A stretch of DNA of 5,236 nucleotides from CAYPIE01 sp964410665 (lineage in GTDB: Bacteria > Planctomycetota > Planctomycetia > Gemmatales > Gemmataceae). Of this stretch, positions 1 to 5,236 are shown piece after piece; the stretch's first letter is position 1, and each line of letters begins with the position of its first letter. The stretch covers positions 1 through 5,236 of the forward strand of contig CAYPIE010000189.1 of NCBI GenBank assembly GCA_964410665.1, in the 5' to 3' direction. The translations under genes were made by a program, and so were the position numbers. The notes under the pieces were generated by a model that saw only the letters and a program-made list of their open reading frames with translations, was not told where the DNA came from and did not search any database.

Positions 1-1
1 C

Positions 2-55
2 GGCCAGGTGCGGGTGGCACACTTGGCCACCACTTCGATGGAGGGGGTCAACTAG
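2..55 (+). CDS. Probable C-terminal tail of an upstream gene (partial)
   Basis: The frame starting at base 2 is open and reads GQVRVAHLATTSMEGVN before a TAG stop at 53-55. Of the three + frames here it gives the most protein-like composition and ends cleanly before the htpG promoter region, so it may be the last 17 codons of a gene that begins outside the window. I do not recognise the family from so short a tail. The other two + frames are also open here (they end near bases 88-93) but are rich in Gly, Pro and Trp and look less natural. Confidence is low because 17 residues cannot establish coding. Confidence 0.35.
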   Translation, partial: GQVRVAHLATTSMEGVN

Positions 56-60
56 CCCCC
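43..60 (+). terminator. Weak GC hairpin over the upstream stop codon
   Basis: GGGGG at 43-47 can pair with CCCCC at 56-60. A T-G wobble (48/55) extends the stem to six pairs around a six-base loop. The putative upstream stop codon (53-55) falls in the loop and 3' arm. There is no run of T after the stem, so it is not a canonical intrinsic terminator and may be coincidental in this G/C-tract sequence. Confidence 0.2.
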
Positions 61-81
61 CCTACCCTGCATGCGTTCGGC

Positions 82-87
82 TATAAT
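82..87 (+). promoter_or_regulatory. Candidate -10 box (TATAAT) for the htpG operon
   Basis: A perfect TATAAT lies 57 bases upstream of the htpG ATG, in the only AT-rich patch of the leader. No TTGACA-like hexamer sits 16-18 bases upstream (that stretch is a C-tract) and there is no extended -10 TG. I also see no sigma-32-like element or CIRCE inverted repeat. If the box is used, transcription would begin near bases 93-95, giving a leader of about 50 bases. The call rests on the hexamer alone. Confidence 0.35.
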
Positions 88-144
88 AGATGAGTGGATT
101 GCCAAACCGTTTGACGGGCCTCTTGTTTGGAGTACGCGCTTGCC

Positions 145-2052
145 ATGACCGACGCAACTGCTGAGAAGGAAACCCACGAATTCAAGGCTGAGTTAAAGCA
201 GCTGTTGCATTTGATCACACACTCGCTTTACTCAAACCGTGAGATTTTCTTACGTGAGTTGATCAGTAACGCGAGTGATGCCATCAACAAGATTCGTTTC
301 GATTCGCTCGAACATGAGGAACGTCTGGAAGGGAATAAGGACTGGAAGATCGAAATTGCGATCGACAAGGACGCTGGGACCTTGATCATCCAGGACAATG
401 GGATTGGCATGAGCCGGGAGACGGTAGTCAAGGACTTGGGAACGATTGCGCGTTCGGGGACCAAGGCGTTTCTTGAGAACCTCAAGGCAGCCAGCGCTGC
501 CAATCGGCCTGATTTGATCGGGCAATTCGGCGTCGGCTTCTATTCGGCCTTTATGGTTGCGGACAAGGTGACGGTCCTCACCCGTGAGGCAGGCGACCCT
601 ACCCAGGGCACCCGTTGGGAATCGGATGGCCAAGGTGCGTACACACTTGAGCCCTTCGAGAAGCCGACCCGAGGGACCGATGTGATCGTGCATCTCAAAG
701 AGGATGCCAAGGAGTTTCTCGAGCCCTATCGACTCCGCACGCTCATCACAAAATTCTCAGATTTCATTGAGCATCCCATTGTGATGGATGTTGAGAAAGA
801 GGGTGAGAACCAACAGAAGACCGTCAGTCAGGAGACGCTCAACAAGCGCAAGGCGATCTGGCTACGCGCCAAGAACGAAGTGACCCCTGAAGAGTACGAA
901 GAATTCTATAAGCAGCTTAGTCACGATAGCGAAGGTCCGGCGCGCGTGATCCACTACACCGCCGAGGGCTCTCAGGAATTCAAGGTGTTGATGTTCCTGC
1001 CCGCGCACAAACCCTTCTCGTTCACTTGGGAAGAGCCAGTCGCCGGTCTGCGGCTGTATGTGCAGCGTGTCTTGATCATGGACCGTTGTGAAGCATTGCT
1101 GCCAGGCTACCTGCGCTTCGTCAAAGGCTTGGTCGACTCGAGTGACCTGCCGCTGAATATTTCCCGGGAGATCCTTCAGGAGAACCAGCTCCTCGACGGA
1201 ATGCGAAAGAATGTGGTCAAGAATGTGCTCGACGGCCTGCAAGCCATCAAGAATGTCGAGTATGAAAAATATCTACGCTTTTTCCGAGAGCTGGGCGGCT
1301 ATTTAAAAGAAGGGGTCGCTACGGATTTTGCCAATCGCGAGAAGCTGGCCGAACTTCTGTTGTTTGAATCGCTGAACACCCCCGAAGGGCAATACCTGAC
1401 CCTCCCCGACTATGTCGACAAGATGGTCGAGGGTCAGTCGGAAATCTATTATCTCATCGGTGACAATCGGGCCCAACTCGTCAACTCTCCCTATGTCGAA
1501 GCCTACCGGGCGCGCAATCAGGATGTGCTGTTACTCACGGATCCACGCATCGATGAATACTTCTCCCCATCCCTCTCCGAGTTTAAGGGCAAGCGGCTTC
1601 GACGCATTGACGAAGGCGAATATACTCCCGAGGGAGAGGACAAGCCGATCGAAGGGGCCGAACAGTTCACCGATCTGTTGAAGTTTATCCAGGACCAGCT
1701 TCCTGAGGTTCGCGAAGTGCGCCTGTCACGTCGGCTCACCGACAGTGCAGCGGTGCTGGTGGGCCAGCAACACGGGATTTCGCCCCACTTGGCCAAGCTG
1801 CTCGAGCAATTTGGCCAAGCCGCGGATCCAGAAGCGAGCAAACGGATTCTGGAATTGAATCCCCAGCACCCGGCGATCCACAGCATCCGCGATCTATACA
1901 CGCGATCCCCTGATGATCCCCGCGTTGAGATTTATGTGCGGTTGCTTTACGATCAAGCTGTTATTGCAGAGGGCTCCAAGGTGCTTGATCCGACCGCAAT
2001 GGCTCGTCGTATCAACGAATTGCTCGTGAAGGACGCCTCCAGCAGTTCCTGA
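145..2052 (+). CDS. htpG: Molecular chaperone HtpG (bacterial Hsp90)
   Basis: HtpG is the cytosolic, homodimeric, ATP-driven Hsp90 chaperone, which remodels partly folded client proteins, often together with DnaK. This copy is 635 residues, normal for bacteria. The N-terminal GHKL ATPase domain (about 1-215) shows E38 and N42 in RELISNASDA, the DNGIGM motif at 84-89, GTIARSGTKAF at 99-109 and the glycine-rich lid motif IGQFGVGFYSAF at 125-136. GTDVIVHL follows at 177-184. The middle domain carries the catalytic-loop arginine R341 in PLNISRE (336-342). The C-terminal dimerisation domain runs from about 525 to 627 and ends in a serine tail (ASSSS), with no eukaryotic MEEVD. The ATG at 145 is chosen because homology begins just after it; a TTG at 127 would add six unlikely residues. 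GGAG at 129-132 is the only ribosome-site candidate and is 12 bases from the ATG, rather far. The next gene starts 25 bp after the stop. Confidence 0.97.
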   Translation: MTDATAEKETHEFKAELKQLLHLITHSLYSNREIFLRELISNASDAINKIRFDSLEHEERLEGNKDWKIEIAIDKDAGTLIIQDNGIGMSRETVVKDLGTIARSGTKAFLENLKAASAANRPDLIGQFGVGFYSAFMVADKVTVLTREAGDPTQGTRWESDGQGAYTLEPFEKPTRGTDVIVHLKEDAKEFLEPYRLRTLITKFSDFIEHPIVMDVEKEGENQQKTVSQETLNKRKAIWLRAKNEVTPEEYEEFYKQLSHDSEGPARVIHYTAEGSQEFKVLMFLPAHKPFSFTWEEPVAGLRLYVQRVLIMDRCEALLPGYLRFVKGLVDSSDLPLNISREILQENQLLDGMRKNVVKNVLDGLQAIKNVEYEKYLRFFRELGGYLKEGVATDFANREKLAELLLFESLNTPEGQYLTLPDYVDKMVEGQSEIYYLIGDNRAQLVNSPYVEAYRARNQDVLLLTDPRIDEYFSPSLSEFKGKRLRRIDEGEYTPEGEDKPIEGAEQFTDLLKFIQDQLPEVREVRLSRRLTDSAAVLVGQQHGISPHLAKLLEQFGQAADPEASKRILELNPQHPAIHSIRDLYTRSPDDPRVEIYVRLLYDQAVIAEGSKVLDPTAMARRINELLVKDASSSS

Positions 2053-2077
2053 TCCCTCGCGCTGAGGAGCGGCTATC

Positions 2078-3130
2078 ATGGGTGACTTGTCAGCGTTTCT
2101 ATTTGTGCCTGCCCTGGTGGGAAGCATCATCGTCGGTTTTCTGGTGGGCACCTACGCATCCCACGTGTTTCTAAGTGTGTTGCAGAGCACTGCCGCGGGA
2201 AGTGACGAAACCGATTGGCCGGATGAGACGTTGATCGAATACCTCTGGAAAGGTGTTTTCTTTGCTTGGACCCTGTTTGTTTGGATGGGCCCAGGTCTAA
2301 CCGTTGCCGCCATCCTGTCTACAGGAACCGGTCAAAGTGTCTGGTTGTCCACCGGAGTCTTCTTCTGGTTGGTCCTTCCGTTTGCCTTGTTGTCTGCGCT
2401 GAGTTCGAACTCCGTGTGGTTACCGTTTAACCCCGAGTTGTTCTATCGCTTCAGCCAGCGACCGATCCGGGTGGTGCAGTATTATGTCTTCACCGCGATG
2501 GTAGTGGCAGGCTGTGTCGGTGGACTGTACTTACTCTTCGCCACCGGAGGATCCGTTGGGGTCGGCACGTTGCTGCTCGGCCCGGTTCTGATCGCAGTGA
2601 CCTGGCTATTGTTGGCACGGTTGCTCGGCCGTCTGGGCTATATTCTTACTTTTACCGACGATGCCACCCCCGTTCCGCGAAAGCGTCGACGACCGGATCG
2701 CCGGCGTCGTCGCTGGGATGAATCCCCATCCGGTAATGCGTCGGTCAATCGACCACTAGACGAGACGGTGGAGCATCTTGAGATCCAGACCGTGACCTCG
2801 GAGGTGCCCGTCCGCGAACCGATTGATCGGACCAAAACCGCCTCCGAAGCAGACGATCAAGACACCGGTTACCGCTTGAGCGAGCCGGAGCCGATGGCAA
2901 CCGCCATCACTCCCGACCAAACCCAACCCGCGAGCCCATCCAGCCCTCGAAGGCGGCGTCGGAAAAAGCGACGCCGGGATCTGATCAAGGAACCGGATCG
3001 CTTTCTGAACCGTGGTTTGCTCCTTACGCTATTTCTTCCGGCCAGCGTGCAACGGATATTTACGCTCGCGATTGGTCTGGCAGTACTAGGACTAATCGGC
3101 TTCGTTGCCGTGGAGTTCACGCCCCAATGA
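2078..3130 (+). CDS. Six-segment membrane protein with arginine-rich cytoplasmic linker, unknown function
   Basis: 350 residues; I do not recognise a named family. Hydrophobic segments lie near residues 6-28, 58-82, 86-108, 134-156 and 160-182, with a last one at 326-347 close to the C-terminus. Between the fifth and sixth is a ~140-residue polar, proline/threonine/acid-rich linker, probably disordered, bounded by two basic patches: RKRRRPDRRRRR at 201-212 and RRRRRKKRRR at 291-300. By the positive-inside rule the linker is cytoplasmic, with the N-terminus outside. The first loop (residues 40-53) is acidic (GSDETDWPDE) and the third holds LPFNPELFYRFSQRPIR (115-131). There are no catalytic or transport motifs. 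The start is well supported: GAGGAG at 2064-2069 lies eight bases before the ATG. It follows htpG by 25 bp and precedes the next gene by 31 bp, so is probably co-transcribed. Composition suggests a lineage-specific (planctomycete) envelope protein; function unknown. Confidence 0.9.
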   Translation: MGDLSAFLFVPALVGSIIVGFLVGTYASHVFLSVLQSTAAGSDETDWPDETLIEYLWKGVFFAWTLFVWMGPGLTVAAILSTGTGQSVWLSTGVFFWLVLPFALLSALSSNSVWLPFNPELFYRFSQRPIRVVQYYVFTAMVVAGCVGGLYLLFATGGSVGVGTLLLGPVLIAVTWLLLARLLGRLGYILTFTDDATPVPRKRRRPDRRRRRWDESPSGNASVNRPLDETVEHLEIQTVTSEVPVREPIDRTKTASEADDQDTGYRLSEPEPMATAITPDQTQPASPSSPRRRRRKKRRRDLIKEPDRFLNRGLLLTLFLPASVQRIFTLAIGLAVLGLIGFVAVEFTPQ

Positions 3131-3161
3131 CTCTCTATCTAAGCAATCGCATGAGGCACCG

Positions 3162-4418
3162 ATGCGCTGGCTAGCAATCCTTGTTCTTGGTTTCGCTCCA
3201 AGTATCGGTGAGGCGGGTCTGTATTACTCGGGGGAGGTCTACCATCCCCTTCCATCCCAGTGGCGTGGGTTTCTGCTGGATCATCGAGCCCTACGCATGA
3301 TCGGCCAACCCGCACGTGGCAGCGGTGCGGCAACCTTGCTGCGGGAGCAATACAACGACGCCGCAAGCACACTACACAACCACTCCAAACGCACCCCCGT
3401 TCAGAGTGCGGACCTCGGGGCGCTCTATCTCCGCCTCGGGCAGGTTGACCAAGCCATCGAAGTGCTCCGAGCAGCCCAGCGGAATCACCCCGATCACTTT
3501 CGGGTCACGGCCAATCTCGGCACGGCCTGGCAACTGAAGGGCGACTTAAGCCAGGCCCGGCGAATGCTGCAAGCAGCCGTGCAGCTAGCTCCGGCCAAGT
3601 GGGCGCCAGCCGAACGCTTGCACTTGAGACTGGTTAGTCACCGTCTCAGACAAACACAGGGTGGGCTCGATGACCTTTTTAATATCCACTTCGATGGTAA
3701 CCCTGCCACAGCCAAGAAGCTCCCTAAGGATGCGATTGCCCTGACCCAACAGTTAGCTCTATGGCTTCCCGCCGATGGTGCGTTGCTCTGGCAGTTAGGA
3801 GAACTGGCCTACGTTACCGGCGAGGTCCGTAGCGCCGCTGCGATGTTAGATGGGTGTGTTACTGAGTTCGGTATGTCCGACCGCGAACTACGCCAACATC
3901 GACAACAATATCGCAGCGTTGCTGACCAACAGCAGGACGGGACCAAACTGGGTGGGAAAGGGCAAGGGAATCATGAATCAAAGTTCAAACCTGTATCGAA
4001 AAATCCACTCGTCCGCAAATTTGACTTCTCCCGACTGCCTCCCATCAAGTTGAAGGGGGTCAACCAACTACCCTGGGTGGTCTTGGCCGAGACCCGACTT
4101 GACCGTCAGTTTCGTCCTACTTTCCCAGAATACCTCAAAAAACTGGATGGCAAGAAAGTGACCCTGACCGGGTTTATGCAGCCGCTGGGGGACAATTTAG
4201 AGATCACTTACTTTTTATTTATCGAATACCCGATCGGCTGTTGGTTCTGTGAAGCACCCGAACCGATCGGCATGGTGTTGGCGGAGTTAGCTCCAGGGAA
4301 GTCGATGATCCTGCAACGTGATTTGGTCAAAGTCGAGGGTACCCTGCGACTCAACCCCAACGATCCCGAAGATTTCCTTTATACGCTCAAGGATGTCGAA
4401 GTTCGCGGTGTCGATTGA
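3162..4418 (+). CDS. Exported TPR protein with C-terminal DUF3299-like domain
   Basis: 418 residues. Residues 1-18 (MRWLAILVLGFAPSIGEA) form a short signal peptide, likely cut after the GEA, with no lipobox cysteine, so the protein is probably periplasmic. Two adjacent TPR repeats occupy about 82-115 (ALYLRLGQVDQAIEVL core) and 116-149 (NLGTAWQLKGDLSQARRML core). A weaker third lies near 205-236. A Gln/Gly/Lys-rich linker (about 248-275) leads to a compact domain at 284-418. Its VTLTGFMQPLGD, a FLFIEYPIGCWFC segment with C360 and C363, and a closing VEGTLRL strand match the layout of DUF3299, an exported family whose cysteine-containing stretch is characteristic but whose function is unknown to me. 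TPRs suggest protein binding. The ATG at 3162 is chosen over an upstream TTG at 3105 because it yields the signal peptide, avoids overlapping the previous gene and has GAGG at 3153-3156. Family naming of the C-terminal domain is from memory of its pattern. Confidence 0.9.
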   Translation: MRWLAILVLGFAPSIGEAGLYYSGEVYHPLPSQWRGFLLDHRALRMIGQPARGSGAATLLREQYNDAASTLHNHSKRTPVQSADLGALYLRLGQVDQAIEVLRAAQRNHPDHFRVTANLGTAWQLKGDLSQARRMLQAAVQLAPAKWAPAERLHLRLVSHRLRQTQGGLDDLFNIHFDGNPATAKKLPKDAIALTQQLALWLPADGALLWQLGELAYVTGEVRSAAAMLDGCVTEFGMSDRELRQHRQQYRSVADQQQDGTKLGGKGQGNHESKFKPVSKNPLVRKFDFSRLPPIKLKGVNQLPWVVLAETRLDRQFRPTFPEYLKKLDGKKVTLTGFMQPLGDNLEITYFLFIEYPIGCWFCEAPEPIGMVLAELAPGKSMILQRDLVKVEGTLRLNPNDPEDFLYTLKDVEVRGVD

Positions 4419-4705
4419 GCGATCGAACAGCGGCGCGATGGGCTTCTGCTCGCTCTCGCTGACCTGCCAACGCCAATTCGAGCAACTTAGCAGCCAAGCA
4501 GGTGAAATTCTGCGTGGAGCGTTCGGATGGTGTCCCAGCGTTTAGAATCTCGGTTACTCTTTGACGGGGAGTACAACCAAGCTCCGAAGTCACATCGGTC
4601 ATCGGTGTGGACTGAAGCGGCATCCCAGTCACCGGTACCGGACTCGATGGCTTGGCGGAGGTAATATTTCCATCTGGCGTGCACGGCGATTTCCGAATGA
4701 GGCAT
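4387..4705 (-). pseudogene. CZB (chemoreceptor zinc-binding) domain protein, frameshifted
   Basis: The frame from ATG 4705 to TAA 4487 encodes 72 residues matching a CZB domain. H9 is in AVHARW, C38 in DDRCDFGAWLYS, and H64 and H68 in LHAEFH. This is the complete 3-His/1-Cys zinc site of the family, which senses zinc or oxidants such as hypochlorite in chemoreceptors and diguanylate cyclases. Just after H68 the frame stops, but the next frame continues with AAKLLELALAGQRERAEA, the helix that normally follows HxxFH in this family, up to a TGA at 4387-4389. Removing one T from the coding-strand CTTGG (4494-4498) joins the halves as HLLAAKLLEL, giving about 105 residues. No transmembrane or signalling domain accompanies it, so it would be a stand-alone CZB protein. 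Its last 32 bases overlap the convergent TPR/DUF3299 gene. There is no ribosome site at normal spacing; an AAGGAGG at 4736-4742 is 30 bases upstream. The break may be a true mutation or a sequencing error. Confidence 0.72.
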
Positions 4706-4732
4706 TCCACAAGAGTGGACAGTGTGAAGCGG

Positions 4733-4849
4733 CCGCCTCCTTCTTGCGATCGCTATCAGTCCGAGCAGAGAAGACCCGAACAGCAATGCCGTCGAGGGTT
4801 CGGGGACCGCGCTCAAGTAGTCGATGTGACTATTTCGCGCTGGCAAGTT
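4733..4849 (-). pseudogene. PEP-CTERM sorting-signal remnant
   Basis: Residues encoded at 4733-4807 form a textbook PEP-CTERM tail: VPEPST, a 15-residue hydrophobic stretch (ALLFGSSLLGLIAIA) and RRRR. In intact proteins this tail directs exported proteins to an exosortase, which processes them at the cell envelope. Upstream in the same frame, NLPARNSHIDYLSA resembles the end of a beta-rich exported domain. Nothing recognisable precedes that: the frame is open back to a TGA just before 5005, but the ~50 residues there look non-protein and contain a hairpin. No signal peptide is found. There is also no stop after RRRR; the frame runs through nine residues (PLHTVHSCG) into the CZB gene. I read it as the 3' end of a decayed or rearranged gene rather than a real PEP-CTERM/CZB fusion, because this tail is always C-terminal. 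Confidence 0.6.
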
Positions 4850-4857
4850 CTGCCCAG

Positions 4858-4897
4858 AATGACACAAGCCCTGCCACGAGCAGGGCTTGTCGTCGTT
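4858..4897. terminator. Strong hairpin, possible bidirectional terminator
   Basis: ACAAGCCCTGC at 4864-4874 and GCAGGGCTTGT at 4880-4890 form a perfect 11-bp stem around the five-base loop CACGA. Allowing one bulged base (4891), six more pairs form between 4858-4863 and 4892-4897, including one G-T. Neither side has a clean T-run: the + side continues CGTCGTTGAT and the - side GTGTCATTCT. It could end + strand transcription running past the TPR/DUF3299 gene, or - strand transcription entering from the right, or be a dispersed repeat. Its position inside the open frame upstream of the PEP-CTERM tail argues that this stretch is not coding. Confidence 0.5.
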
Positions 4898-5236
4898 GAT
4901 CAGCGTTTGACAGTCTGTGTCAAAAGTGGAGGCGGCTTCAAGGACTAGTGGGTCACCTTCATCCAGATGACGACCCGGTGTCGGACCAGAGCGAGGCATC
5001 CGCAAGCGTCACTACGGGGGCGGGGAAGTGTTAACACGAGCTCGATGGATGGGTGACACGTTGGACAGGGGCGATTCCTTCGGAGCGGCGGGCAGATCCC
5101 CGCATGTGCGTCAAGCGAAGCCGCAAGTATCCATTCTTCAAGGGATTGGGCAAAGGTTTCAGAGGCGGTCTTGCGGTGGCGTCGGGAGGTGCGTGGGCGG
5201 ATCTTCTTCACCTCCTCCAGTCATTCGCTCAGGGCC
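4898..5236. other. Region with no recognisable gene
   Basis: About 340 bases in which I can support no gene. On the - strand a frame from GTG 5211 to TAG 4945 (88 residues, rich in Arg/His/Pro/Cys) has GGAGGAGG touching its start codon, with no spacing. Its C-terminal half has no recognisable motif. On the + strand a frame from GTG 5053 is open to the window edge and contains basic stretches such as KRSRKYPFFKGLGKGFRGG. Neither resembles a family I know, and high GC makes long open frames likely by chance. A ten-base palindrome GTGTTAACAC lies at 5028-5037. No tRNA, insertion-sequence ends or CRISPR repeats are seen. Confidence 0.4.

Noticed and set aside
43..52. GGGGGTCAAC at 43-52 repeated in the TPR/DUF3299 gene near 4056
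   Set aside because: Ten bases shared at two distant, unrelated contexts is consistent with chance; no flanking similarity is seen.
862..1242. Long - strand open frame inside htpG
   Set aside because: It lies entirely opposite a highly conserved HtpG region and is a codon-bias shadow.
3105..3161. TTG start at 3105 for the TPR/DUF3299 protein
   Set aside because: It would overlap the preceding gene and bury the signal peptide behind 19 polar residues; the ATG at 3162 has its own GAGG.
4632..4641. Ten-base palindrome CCGGTACCGG as an operator
   Set aside because: It lies within the CZB coding stretch, is isolated, and has no promoter nearby.
4736..4742. Perfect AAGGAGG on the - strand as the ribosome site of the CZB gene
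   Set aside because: It is 30 bases from the ATG at 4705, with no other start codon at normal spacing, and it simply encodes the RRRR of the PEP-CTERM tail.
4487..5005. A single 172-residue - strand protein joining PEP-CTERM and CZB
   Set aside because: PEP-CTERM signals are C-terminal and CZB is a cytosolic sensor domain. The first ~50 residues have no protein character and cover a strong hairpin, and the CZB part is itself broken.
4945..5211. 88-residue - strand open frame as a real gene
   Set aside because: No recognisable motif, odd Arg/His/Pro/Cys composition, and a ribosome-site sequence abutting the GTG with no spacing.

Overview
The window is GC-rich bacterial DNA and most resembles a planctomycete, possibly of the Gemmata lineage. 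This is inferred from three things. The third gene opens with a 'YYSGE…LPSQWRGFLLDHR' segment that I associate with planctomycete exported TPR proteins. The second gene is a large-linker membrane protein with no clear homologue outside that style. A PEP-CTERM sorting tail also lies nearby. No rRNA or marker gene is present to prove the assignment.

Layout: bases 1-55 probably hold the last 17 codons of an upstream gene on the + strand. A short intergenic region with a TATAAT box leads into three + strand genes spaced 25 and 31 bp apart, so probably one transcription unit. These are htpG (145-2052, Hsp90 chaperone), a six-segment membrane protein with two arginine-rich patches around a long polar linker (2078-3130), and an exported protein with TPR repeats joined to a C-terminal DUF3299-like domain (3162-4418).

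From 4387 to 5236 the character changes. On the - strand there is a small chemoreceptor zinc-binding (CZB) domain protein with all four zinc ligands present but a reading-frame break just after the last ligand. Its 3' end overlaps the end of the TPR/DUF3299 gene. Directly upstream of it, in the same open frame, is a near-perfect PEP-CTERM tail that lacks a recognisable protein body and a stop codon. A strong hairpin (4858-4897) lies just beyond. The last ~330 bases contain several open frames but nothing I can recognise. This end looks like an eroding or rearranged intergenic segment holding gene remnants.

How the genes might work together: HtpG is a cytosolic chaperone, while its two downstream neighbours are membrane and envelope proteins of unknown function. 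The spacing supports co-transcription, but nothing in the sequence shows a functional link.
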